Below, one piece after another: positions 1 to 5,486 of a stretch of DNA of 5,486 nt; positions within the stretch are counted from its first letter, which is position 1; each line of letters opens with the position of its first letter. The position numbers and the translations under genes were made by a program. Source of the stretch: an uncultured Solobacterium sp. (GTDB lineage Bacteria > Bacillota_I > Bacilli_A > Erysipelotrichales > Erysipelotrichaceae); the NCBI GenBank assembly GCA_937895985.1, contig CALBKL010000388.1, forward strand, positions 1 through 5,486. The letters are read 5' to 3'. A model generated the notes under the pieces. The model searched no databases, was not told the DNA's origin, and was given only the letters and a program-made list of their open reading frames with translations.

Positions 1-1175
1 GTGAATCCGTCGAACATGAAGTAAGTATTATCTCTGCACATCAAGCGATTGAAGCGCTTGATAAAAATAAATACAATGTCATTCCTGTATATGTCTCAAA
101 GGAACGCAAACTATATGTATCTGATTTATTAAAGGATATGAGTAACTACAAGGATCTCAAGCATTTGATTTCCCAATGTACACAAGTCTCCATTACATCA
201 GAGGATAATCGTGTTGTAATCCGTCCTGTTAAGCCATCCCTATTTGGCCCTAAGGAATTAGGTACAATTGATGTGGCTATCCCTGTGATGCATGGTACAA
301 ATGGTGAAGATGGCACAATCCAAGGTTTCTTTGAAATGTTGAAGGTTCCATATGCTGGATGTGACCTCTATGGTGCAGCGATTGGGCAAGATAAGGTTTT
401 ACAAAAGAATGTCCTCAATGATAACAACCTACCAATCACAAACTGGTTCTGGGTATATGGGGCAGAAATGGATACACGTCAAAGTGAAATTCTCGATAAA
501 GTACATCGCTTAATCTATCCAGTGATTATCAAACCTGCCCGTACAGGTTCATCTGTCGGTATCTCTATCGCTCATAACGACGAAGAATATCTAGCATGTT
601 TTGATGAAGCACGTCAGTATGACGAAAAAATCATCACAGAAAAGGTTGTAAAACCAATGCGTGAAATCAACTGTTCCGTTGTTGGAGACTCCTATTCCTG
701 TGTAGCCAGTGTACTAGAAGAAGTAAGTTCAGTTTCCCAAGATGAATTGCTCAGCTTCTCTGATAAGTACCTCGGTGGTAGTAAGAGCACAAAGAGCGAA
801 GGTTCTAAAGGTATGGCAAGTACAGCACGTATCGTACCTGCACCACTTACGGATGAACAAACAAGACTCATCCAACAATTAGCGAAGGAAACTTTCCGTG
901 TACTTGGCACCTCTGGTGTTTGTCGTATTGACTTCTTGATGGACGCGGATACTAAGAAAGTTTATGTAAATGAAATTAATACCATCCCAGGCTCTCTTGC
1001 CTTCTATCTATGGCAAGCAGCTGGTGTATCATTCTCTGAATTAATGGATAAGCTTGTAGAACTTGCATTAGATAGAGAAAGAAGAAGATCAAAAATGACC
1101 TTCTCCTATGAAACAAATATCCTCAGTAACTTCTCTGCTTCAAGCGCAAAGGGTTCCAAGGGATCTAAGATGTAA
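1..1175 (+). CDS. ddl: D-alanine--D-alanine ligase, 5'-truncated by window edge
   Basis: ATP-grasp enzyme of the cytoplasm that joins two D-alanines for the peptidoglycan precursor stem. The frame is open from base 3, well before the ATG at 138: the first residues read ESVEHEVSIISA, the conserved N-terminal Ddl block, so 138 is an internal Met and the true start lies just outside the window. Counting the GAA at 3-5 as residue 1, HGTNGEDGTIQG is at about 97-108, the ATP-binding lysine segment IIKPARTGSS at about 176-185, DKY at 254-256, RIDF at 308-311 and the Mg-binding NEIN at 323-326. The Lys-Tyr pair in the omega-loop is the D-Ala-D-Ala type (Tyr216 of E. coli DdlB), not the VanA/VanB D-lactate type. 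Oddities are a Ser/Gly/Lys-rich omega-loop (about 259-270) and a C-terminal extension of about 30 residues ending in SAKGSKGSKM. At 390 visible residues it is longer than E. coli DdlB (306). Single gene, followed at once by a terminator. Confidence 0.95.
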   Translation, partial: ESVEHEVSIISAHQAIEALDKNKYNVIPVYVSKERKLYVSDLLKDMSNYKDLKHLISQCTQVSITSEDNRVVIRPVKPSLFGPKELGTIDVAIPVMHGTNGEDGTIQGFFEMLKVPYAGCDLYGAAIGQDKVLQKNVLNDNNLPITNWFWVYGAEMDTRQSEILDKVHRLIYPVIIKPARTGSSVGISIAHNDEEYLACFDEARQYDEKIITEKVVKPMREINCSVVGDSYSCVASVLEEVSSVSQDELLSFSDKYLGGSKSTKSEGSKGMASTARIVPAPLTDEQTRLIQQLAKETFRVLGTSGVCRIDFLMDADTKKVYVNEINTIPGSLAFYLWQAAGVSFSELMDKLVELALDRERRRSKMTFSYETNILSNFSASSAKGSKGSKM

Positions 1176-1178
1176 AAT

Positions 1179-1202
1179 AAGCCTACGTGTTGTGGGCTTT
1201 TT
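1179..1202 (+). terminator. rho-independent terminator of ddl
   Basis: AAGCCTAC (1179-1186) pairs with GTGGGCTT (1192-1199) through one U-G wobble, giving an 8-bp stem and a 5-base loop. A run of five T follows (1198-1202). It starts four bases after the ddl stop codon. Confidence 0.85.
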
Positions 1203-1216
1203 AAATGTACATTAGA

Positions 1217-1336
1217 TAGTAAGAATAACTGGTGGAGCTCCCTACTATGTCAAAGCATAGCCATTCCACATACAAGGGCGGCGAAGGAGGTTTTCCGTCT
1301 TCAGTCATCCTTACATTAAACCTTATCGTCTTACTA
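1217..1336. repeat. 120-bp unit closed by an imperfect inverted repeat (MITE-like or structured RNA)
   Basis: TAGTAAGA (1217-1224) is perfectly inverted at 1329-1336. After a 2-base bulge the pairing continues, ATAA (1225-1228) with TTAT (1323-1326), then GGT (1231-1233) with ACC (1320-1322), so about 15 bp close the unit. Inside, CTATG (1245-1249) pairs with CATAG (1256-1260), and 1283-1290 pairs with 1295-1302 around a TTTT loop, with one wobble and one A-G mismatch. The interior is visibly richer in G and C than its flanks. It could be a small non-autonomous mobile repeat, a structured RNA, or a folded leader of the small ORF at 1247. I do not recognise a known family, and no target-site duplication is obvious. 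Confidence 0.4.
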
Positions 1337-1387
1337 CGAAAAAATCAATCCAATGAAGTTCTACAAAACATTCATGCATGCAGTTAA
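1247..1387 (+). CDS. possible small protein of 46 residues, unknown function
   Basis: An ATG at 1247 opens 46 codons ending with TAA at 1385-1387. A GGTGGAG Shine-Dalgarno-like sequence (1231-1237) lies 9 bases upstream, and a strong terminator begins right after the stop, so RBS, ORF and terminator are ordered as in a real gene. The peptide has a His/Ser/Lys N-terminus (MSKHSHSTYK), a Gly-rich turn (GGEGGFPSS), a short hydrophobic run (VILTLNLIVLL, residues 20-30) and a polar tail ending in HACS. The hydrophobic run is short for a full membrane span. The start codon lies in the 5' arm of a small hairpin (1245-1260). Against it: the DNA also forms an inverted-repeat unit, the opposite strand is open over much of the same stretch, and I know no family for it. 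It may be a by-product of a repeat element. Confidence 0.35.
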   Translation: MSKHSHSTYKGGEGGFPSSVILTLNLIVLLRKNQSNEVLQNIHACS

Positions 1388-1388
1388 A

Positions 1389-1417
1389 TAAAAGCACTTC
1401 GTCTTGAAGTGCTTTTG
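1389..1417. terminator. bidirectional rho-independent terminator
   Basis: AAAAGCACTTC (1390-1400) and GAAGTGCTTTT (1406-1416) form an 11-bp perfect stem with a 5-base loop (GTCTT). The + strand ends in TTTT. The - strand reads TTTTATTT past the stem. It therefore suits both the + strand small ORF ending at 1387 and the - strand 82-residue gene ending at 1456, which is the expected arrangement between converging transcripts. Confidence 0.85.
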
Positions 1418-1455
1418 CTTACTTAATTCTTTTACGAATACTATTCTCTAAAATA

Positions 1456-1704
1456 TTATAGGGTATTCAAATTCACAATATGAACTTCAGGATTATGTGA
1501 ACAATACAATGTATCTAAACGTACTAAGAATTCTTCCGCATCTTCTTTAGATGGGAAAGTTCTTACTGGTTCAGAAACTCCATTGACAATAAATGTCACA
1601 TCATACATATCATCTGAATTGTATACAGCCGAAACTGTCATTGCCTGAATCTGTGTAGGAACATAGTATTTCGTTTCCTTTTCACGTACAACTTTTAAAA
1701 TCAT
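1456..1704 (-). CDS. small protein of unknown function, 82 residues
   Basis: I do not recognise this family. The start is well supported: GGAGG (1714-1718) stands 9 bases before the ATG. The protein has no signal peptide or membrane segment and only one cysteine, so it is probably a small soluble cytoplasmic protein. Its pattern suggests one alpha/beta domain: beta strands at residues 1-9, about 12-29 and 33-50 (YDVTFIVNGVSEPVRTF), one amphipathic helix from about 53 to 67 (KEDAEEFLVRLDTLY), and a last strand (EVHIVNL). It lies 61 bases downstream of glycerate kinase on the same strand with no terminator between, so co-transcription is possible. An extended -10 sequence in the gap could also drive it separately. 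Its transcript would end at the bidirectional terminator, about 40 bases past its stop. Confidence 0.75.
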   Translation of the reverse strand: MILKVVREKETKYYVPTQIQAMTVSAVYNSDDMYDVTFIVNGVSEPVRTFPSKEDAEEFLVRLDTLYCSHNPEVHIVNLNTL

Positions 1705-1739
1705 ATCAATTATCCTCCGAAAAACTTTTATCTATATAA

Positions 1740-1769
1740 ATCATATCATTTACTAAAGGTTTCAACTAA
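1740..1769 (-). promoter_or_regulatory. candidate promoter for the 82-residue gene
   Basis: Reading the - strand, TGATATGAT (1740-1748) fits an extended -10 (TGn plus TATGAT). It would place the transcript start about 15 bases before the Shine-Dalgarno sequence. The -35 is poor: TTAGTT (1764-1769) at 18 bases, or TTGAAA (1760-1765) at only 14. This is a weak call on AT-rich sequence. Confidence 0.3.
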
Positions 1770-2902
1770 GAAATATTTCCATTTTTGATATCTTCAAACA
1801 TACGAACAGCTGTCTTCATAAAGTTATCATTCGCATTTGCTAGAATTTCTTTTTCGCTCAAATCATTATCTACTGTTGCATAGAACTTTGTAATACCGTG
1901 TTCATATAATGCTTCATAACCGTTTCCAAGGCATCCGCAGATTGCGATGACTGGGATATTTTTTTCTTTGCAGCGTTTACCAATGCCATAAAGTACTTTA
2001 CCATGTAATGTTTGTGCATCAGCTCTTCCTTCACCACTAATGACATAATCAACACCATCTAGCATCTGATCAAAGTTCATTAAATCCATTACAACTTCAA
2101 TACCCGACTTCATCTCACCAATCAAGAATAATGAGAAGGCTGCACCCATACCACCTGCTGCACCTGAGCCAGGAATTTCATTTACATCTTTCCCAAATGT
2201 TTTTAGTAAAACCTGACGGTAGTTTTCCATACCCTTTTCAAGTTCTTCTAACACTTCTGGGGTGCCTCCTTTTTGTTTTCCATAGCACATTGTTGCGCCA
2301 TTTGGACCACATAAAGGATTATCCACATCACACATGATTGTAAACTTAGCTTCTTGAACTAATGGGTTCATACGTGAAGTATCAATTGTTACGATATCTT
2401 TTAGACTATCGCCAATTCCTTTTACTTCATTACCATCTTTATCTAAAAAGCGTACACCTAACGCTTGCATGGCACCGATACCACCATCATTTGTGGATGT
2501 TCCACCAATCGCAATCTTAATATCACGAATTCCATCATCAAGAATATGCGCAATTAACTCACCTACACCATAGGATGAAGTATAACGAGGATCACGTTTC
2601 TCTTGTGGAATCAATGCTAAACCCACTACTTCCGCAACTTCTAGGATTGCTTCTTTTTGATTCACTAAACCAAATTTAGCTTCTCTTCGTTTCATGTATG
2701 GCCCATGTGTTGGTACATACATAATTGAACCACGCAGATTACGAGTGACAGTTTCCACTGTACCCTCTCCACCATCCGCCATTGTTACATCGATATATTC
2801 CACACTTCCAAGTACACGATGAGTCGCATGTCTTAACAAGCGATTAATATTGATAGCACTCATCGTACCTTTGAATGAATCGGGGGCAAATAAAAATTTC
2901 AT
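1766..2902 (-). CDS. glycerate kinase, type 1 (GarK/GlxK family)
   Basis: Phosphorylates D-glycerate with ATP; enzymes of this family (glycerate 2-kinases, GarK/GlxK) make 2-phosphoglycerate, feeding glycerate into lower glycolysis. Cytoplasmic, 378 residues, the usual family length. Family signatures in order: KFLFAPDSFKG at 2-12, ADGGEGT at 42-48, EVAEVVGL at 88-95, IAIGGTSTNDGGIGAMQALG at 130-149, CDVDNPLCGPNGA at 191-203, PGSGAAGGMGAAF at 244-256 and the C-terminal GEGRADAQTLHGK at 290-302. The frame stays open 33 codons further upstream, but I choose the ATG at 2902 because AGGAGG (2907-2912) sits just before it, the protein then begins as family members do, and the longer form would run through the upstream operon's terminator. 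The spacing of 4 bases is tight. The next gene downstream is the 82-residue protein. No sugar-acid transporter or dehydrogenase is visible nearby, so the source of glycerate is unknown. Confidence 0.95.
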   Translation of the reverse strand: MKFLFAPDSFKGTMSAININRLLRHATHRVLGSVEYIDVTMADGGEGTVETVTRNLRGSIMYVPTHGPYMKRREAKFGLVNQKEAILEVAEVVGLALIPQEKRDPRYTSSYGVGELIAHILDDGIRDIKIAIGGTSTNDGGIGAMQALGVRFLDKDGNEVKGIGDSLKDIVTIDTSRMNPLVQEAKFTIMCDVDNPLCGPNGATMCYGKQKGGTPEVLEELEKGMENYRQVLLKTFGKDVNEIPGSGAAGGMGAAFSLFLIGEMKSGIEVVMDLMNFDQMLDGVDYVISGEGRADAQTLHGKVLYGIGKRCKEKNIPVIAICGCLGNGYEALYEHGITKFYATVDNDLSEKEILANANDNFMKTAVRMFEDIKNGNIS

Positions 2903-2906
2903 ATAT

Positions 2907-2912
2907 CCTCCT
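2907..2912 (-). promoter_or_regulatory. ribosome binding site that fixes the glycerate kinase start
   Basis: AGGAGG on the - strand, 4 bases before the ATG at 2902. The next in-frame ATG upstream (2921-2923) has no such sequence before it, which decides against the longer reading. Confidence 0.75.
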
Positions 2913-2927
2913 GCTGTCGACATTTTT

Positions 2928-2962
2928 ATTATGATATCATTCTCATCCATTTTTCGCATCAA
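2928..2962 (-). promoter_or_regulatory. candidate promoter region of glycerate kinase, with a palindrome
   Basis: The gap after the permease terminator must hold the promoter if the kinase is transcribed on its own. On the - strand, TGATATCAT (2931-2939) is an extended -10 candidate, and CATAAT (2928-2933) is an alternative. TTGATG (2957-2962) is a -35 candidate but at a long 20-base spacing. ATGATATCAT (2931-2940) is a perfect 10-bp palindrome overlapping the -10, so a repressor site is possible but not shown. Confidence 0.3.
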
Positions 2963-2994
2963 AAAAGTGATTGATGATATCATCATCAACCACT
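2961..2994 (-). terminator. rho-independent terminator of the adaptor-permease operon
   Basis: On the - strand, AGTGGTTGATGAT (2994-2982) pairs with ATCATCAATCACT (2978-2966), giving 13 bp with one G-U wobble and a 3-base loop, followed by a run of six T (2966-2961). The stem begins at the last base of the permease stop codon. It separates the transport operon from glycerate kinase. Confidence 0.9.
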
Positions 2995-4241
2995 CACTCA
3001 CGGCGTAATGCGTCGATAGGATTTAAGTTTGCGGCCTTGTAGGATGGTAAGATACCAAACACAATACCAATTAACATAGAGAATAATACTGCGAAGATAG
3101 AAGCTTCGACGTTAATGGCTATCGGTGTACCATTAAGCTTTGATATCAAGAATGCTAGGATAACACCTGAGATAACTCCAATGACACCACCAGTCGATGT
3201 AAGAACGACCGCTTCTGTAAGGAATTGAATCAGAATCGATTTCTTAGGAGCTCCAATTGCTTTCTTTAAACCAATTTCACGTGTTCTTTCTGTTACGCTT
3301 ACTAACATGATATTCATTACACCAATACCACCGACAAGTAAGGAGATACCCGCAATCCACAACAACATTGTATTGGTTGCTTGGGATAGTTGTTGAATTT
3401 GCTTGGCTTGCTTCATCAGATCTTCTGACTTATAACTTGTATCGCCATTGCCAGTCGCTGTTGCATTTAAGATTTCTTCTGCTTGCTTACCAATTGTTGT
3501 CATTGAATTTGTGTCTTTTGCACGTAAGATTACATTTTCCGGCTCATCATATTGGTATAATAGTGGCCACACGGATGTTGGTACATATACCTTTCCAGAA
3601 GTATCCTGGTTATATGTATAGTAGTCATTCATGTTTTTGATCGTTGGTTCAAACTCTACCGCTGGTGAAACAACACCAACAACTACGAATGGTTCCTTTT
3701 GAATTTCTACAGTTTTCCCAATTGGATTTTCTCCTTGGAATAACTGTTCTGCAGAAACTTTATCCAATAAACATACTTTGCGATTCTTAACCACATCATT
3801 TGTAGAGAAAGCTCTACCACGACTTACAACCAAGCCATTTGTCTGTAAATACGTATCATCGATCCCATATACATATCCACCAGTCAAAGAGTTTGTCAGA
3901 TGGAATACACCATCATATACCTGACGACGATGATAGAGTGATACATTGACTACACCAGAAATATTCTTTAAATCATCTTTTTGAGATGCAGAAACTTCTT
4001 TATATTTACCCGGAATTCCTTGTCCAAAGTCATACTCCCAATCGCCTTGTGTCATACGTACATTGACGGTATTAACACCTGAACCAATGAGGTTTGTTTG
4101 AATCTGTTCATTGGTACCTTTGATTGTGGAAACGATAGCGATGATTGCCGCAATACCGATAATGATACCCAGCATTGTTAGAATTGAACGCATCTTATGC
4201 GATAGGATTCCACGAATTGATAATCTAATATTCTCACCCAT
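2994..4241 (-). CDS. ABC transporter permease, MacB/YknZ type
   Basis: Membrane subunit of a MacB-class (type VII) ABC exporter, which couples cytoplasmic ATP hydrolysis to movement of its extracellular domain rather than carrying substrate through a channel. It has 415 residues and the four-helix layout of the family: TM1 at about 17-40 after the amphipathic start NIRLSIRGILSHKMRS, a large extracytoplasmic domain at about 41-288, then TM2 (about 291-315), TM3 (about 336-366) and TM4 (about 381-401). The conserved cytoplasmic motif TERTREIGLKKAIGA (317-331) and the C-terminal AANLNPIDALRRE are diagnostic. Unlike E. coli MacB there is no fused ATPase domain, as in Bacillus YknZ. AGGAGG (4248-4253) lies 6 bases before the ATG, and the ATG overlaps the adaptor's TAA by one base, which suggests translational coupling. 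The substrate cannot be read from sequence; antimicrobial peptides, toxins or lipoprotein-related cargo are possibilities known for relatives. Confidence 0.95.
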   Translation of the reverse strand: MGENIRLSIRGILSHKMRSILTMLGIIIGIAAIIAIVSTIKGTNEQIQTNLIGSGVNTVNVRMTQGDWEYDFGQGIPGKYKEVSASQKDDLKNISGVVNVSLYHRRQVYDGVFHLTNSLTGGYVYGIDDTYLQTNGLVVSRGRAFSTNDVVKNRKVCLLDKVSAEQLFQGENPIGKTVEIQKEPFVVVGVVSPAVEFEPTIKNMNDYYTYNQDTSGKVYVPTSVWPLLYQYDEPENVILRAKDTNSMTTIGKQAEEILNATATGNGDTSYKSEDLMKQAKQIQQLSQATNTMLLWIAGISLLVGGIGVMNIMLVSVTERTREIGLKKAIGAPKKSILIQFLTEAVVLTSTGGVIGVISGVILAFLISKLNGTPIAINVEASIFAVLFSMLIGIVFGILPSYKAANLNPIDALRRE

Positions 4242-5486
4242 TAGTAGCCTCCTAACATAGCGTTATCATCCATATCAATCTTCGTACGAGTACCCTCTAT
4301 CGCACCATCTCCATATGGGAAGGCGATATAATCCGTATCCGCAAGACCAGATAATACTTCTGTTGACATATTGAAGTACACTTTTCCTGTCTTGATGTAT
4401 GTCTTTACAAGTTTTCCATCTACATCTTTCATAACATACTTCTGTCCGTGTTCATCACGGATAAAGGCATTGCTGAGGTAGATAGAAGATGTATCCATAT
4501 TTTCTTGTTGAATTGATAAAGCAAGATATGTACCTTGTTTTAAATCATCACCTTTTTCAATATATGCAGTAAAACCATACATTGATACATTTGGATTACC
4601 ACCATAGAATCCTTCACCAGAATTCGTCGGGAAGTTATCAATCTGTGTAACAACTGCTTCATAGATTGAACCAGTTTCATAACTTGTAACAGATACCTTA
4701 GTACCCTTTTGAATTGTTGTTAATAACAATTCTGAAATAGTACCCTTTACTTCCGTACCTGTTCCACCTGCAACAGTTAAGAACGGTGTTCCATCGGTAG
4801 GTACATTATTTATATCCTTTAAGCCTTTAATGACACCACTTCGCTTTGCGTAAACAACACCATCCGCTAACTGTGTCTGTAATTCGGATAATTCTAACTG
4901 TTTACGACGAATATCGATATCATATTCACGAACTTCAGATTCCTTTGCGTGAATAGCACGTACAAGCTCTGAGGCCGTCATCCCATCCGGTTCAATTTCA
5001 GATACTGGATCTTCGTGAGGAACTGGAATAAAGCTAAGCTCATGCTTCTTTAGATCAACCTTTGCCAAATCATTTGTTTCTGTACCTAAGATTTCCTTCA
5101 GTCTATCTATAGATACTAACCAAGAATCCACAAGACCTTTTGTTTTATCATCATCTTTGTAAACATCAAGGGAAACATAGAATGTCTTTCCATCTGTTTC
5201 TGCTTTCTGAATCAGTTCTTTCACAAACTTTCCAGTTAGGAAACCATCGCCCTTTATCGCAAAGTGATATGGATTAGCCTTTGTGCCCTTTTCATATGTG
5301 TTTACAGCAGGAACTGCTGGGGTTGGGGTAGGTGTCGGAGCTGGTGTAGGAGTTGGAACTGGTGAAGTCTGTGGAGTTGGGGTAGGTGTTGGTTCGTCAA
5401 GATCCTTTGTAAACTCTGTATCCTCATCCGTTAAAGAATTTAGATAGTTCCACACTTTATTGTCTTCTACCTGTGTGCCCACTTCT
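4241..5486 (-). CDS. periplasmic-adaptor/membrane-fusion protein of ABC exporter (YknX/MacA-like), 5' end outside window
   Basis: Extracytoplasmic adaptor partner of the downstream permease. The frame is open to the window edge and the first possible start (GTG at 5482) has no ribosome binding site, so the N-terminus, with its membrane anchor and probably the first lipoyl half, is missing. Counting that valine as 1: acidic stretch 6-30, Pro/Thr-rich linker 31-59, an inserted globular domain at about 62-155 beginning EKGTKANPYHFAIKGDGFL, a charged helix at 168-206 that looks like a coiled-coil arm, the second lipoyl half (GVVYAKRSGVIKGL, 208-221, to PFLTVAGG, 233-240), then beta-barrel and membrane-proximal domains (about 244-413). 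The lipoyl block directly after the helix is the classic adaptor order. Similar linker-plus-domain inserts occur, from memory, in other Bacillota adaptors. The stop overlaps the permease start. The ATPase is probably encoded further upstream. Confidence 0.85.
   Translation of the reverse strand, partial: EVGTQVEDNKVWNYLNSLTDEDTEFTKDLDEPTPTPTPQTSPVPTPTPAPTPTPTPAVPAVNTYEKGTKANPYHFAIKGDGFLTGKFVKELIQKAETDGKTFYVSLDVYKDDDKTKGLVDSWLVSIDRLKEILGTETNDLAKVDLKKHELSFIPVPHEDPVSEIEPDGMTASELVRAIHAKESEVREYDIDIRRKQLELSELQTQLADGVVYAKRSGVIKGLKDINNVPTDGTPFLTVAGGTGTEVKGTISELLLTTIQKGTKVSVTSYETGSIYEAVVTQIDNFPTNSGEGFYGGNPNVSMYGFTAYIEKGDDLKQGTYLALSIQQENMDTSSIYLSNAFIRDEHGQKYVMKDVDGKLVKTYIKTGKVYFNMSTEVLSGLADTDYIAFPYGDGAIEGTRTKIDMDDNAMLGGY
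4248..4253 (-). promoter_or_regulatory. ribosome binding site of the permease inside the adaptor gene
   Basis: AGGAGG on the - strand, 6 bases before the permease ATG. It lies in the last codons of the adaptor gene, so the two are linked by a one-base stop/start overlap (TAATG). Confidence 0.85.
5309..5392 (-). repeat. in-frame degenerate repeat encoding a Pro-Thr linker
   Basis: The + strand reads as tandem variants of GGTGTTGGAGTT, coding on the - strand for alternating Thr-Pro pairs interrupted by QTSPV and PAP (adaptor residues 31-58). The codons vary at third positions, so it is an old or selected repeat, not a recent slippage product. Such linkers are stiff and extended outside the membrane. 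Confidence 0.85.

Noticed and set aside
777..1172. VanA-like D-lactate or D-serine ligase in place of Ddl
   Set aside because: The Lys-Tyr pair in the omega-loop matches D-Ala-D-Ala ligases, and no vanH, vanX or regulatory genes are visible.
138..1175. ddl starting at the ATG at 138
   Set aside because: The frame is open from base 3 and codes the conserved EHEVSIISA block, so 138 is internal.
1201..1308. A 35-codon ORF on the - strand starting at the ATG at 1306-1308
   Set aside because: It has no spaced ribosome binding site, ends inside the ddl terminator, and competes with a better-supported + strand ORF. It is kept only as a hint of a decayed element.
1745..1760. Possible terminator after glycerate kinase (TAAAT/ATTTA hairpin)
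   Set aside because: The stem is only 5 A-T pairs and no T run follows, so it would not terminate transcription.
2131..2337. A 68-codon + strand ORF inside glycerate kinase, and similar ORFs within the permease and ddl
   Set aside because: They lie antisense within well-conserved coding sequence, lack ribosome binding sites, and have composition expected of a shadow frame.
2925..2948. Fur-box-like reading of GAGAATGATATCATAAT upstream of glycerate kinase
   Set aside because: Only one half matches the 7-1-7 pattern, and no iron-related gene is nearby.
2903..3001. Upstream 33-codon extension of glycerate kinase
   Set aside because: It would run back through the terminator into the permease stop, lacks a ribosome binding site, and adds residues that family members do not have.
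4241..5482. Adaptor gene as complete with a GTG start at 5482
   Set aside because: There is no ribosome binding site, no signal or anchor segment, and the first half of the lipoyl domain is missing; the frame continues off the window.

Overview
The window looks like chromosomal DNA from a low-GC Gram-positive bacterium (Bacillota). This rests on the AT-leaning composition, strong AGGAGG-type ribosome binding sites, compact rho-independent terminators, and a stand-alone MacB/YknZ-type permease next to a YknX-type adaptor. A gut anaerobe of the Erysipelotrichia/Clostridia kind is my guess from protein style, not something the sequence proves.

Layout. Positions 1-1175 (+) hold a D-alanine--D-alanine ligase cut at its N-terminus by the window edge, followed by its own terminator (1179-1202). 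Positions 1203-1417 are a non-standard intergenic segment. It has a long imperfect inverted repeat, internal hairpins, a possible 46-codon small ORF on the + strand with a Shine-Dalgarno sequence, and a strong terminator that works in both directions. Everything to the right lies on the - strand. In transcription order from the right edge it is: a membrane-fusion/adaptor protein (5' end outside the window), a MacB/FtsX-type ABC permease overlapping it by one base, a 13-bp-stem terminator starting at the permease stop codon, a type-1 glycerate kinase, and an 82-residue protein of unknown function that runs into the shared terminator.

How the genes work together. The adaptor and permease form two parts of a three-part export system (adaptor, permease, ATPase). 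The ATPase is not in the window and is probably encoded upstream of the adaptor, beyond the right edge. Glycerate kinase, which phosphorylates D-glycerate for entry into lower glycolysis, is separated from the transporter operon by the terminator and is probably transcribed on its own, perhaps with the 82-residue gene. Ddl supplies D-Ala-D-Ala for peptidoglycan and is independent of the rest.

Most of the window is ordinary housekeeping and transport DNA. The parts worth a second look are the structured 1217-1417 intergenic unit, the adaptor's Pro/Thr linker plus inserted domain, and the Ser/Gly/Lys-rich loop and tail of Ddl. I see no CRISPR array, tRNA, rRNA, complete insertion sequence or recognisable defence system.
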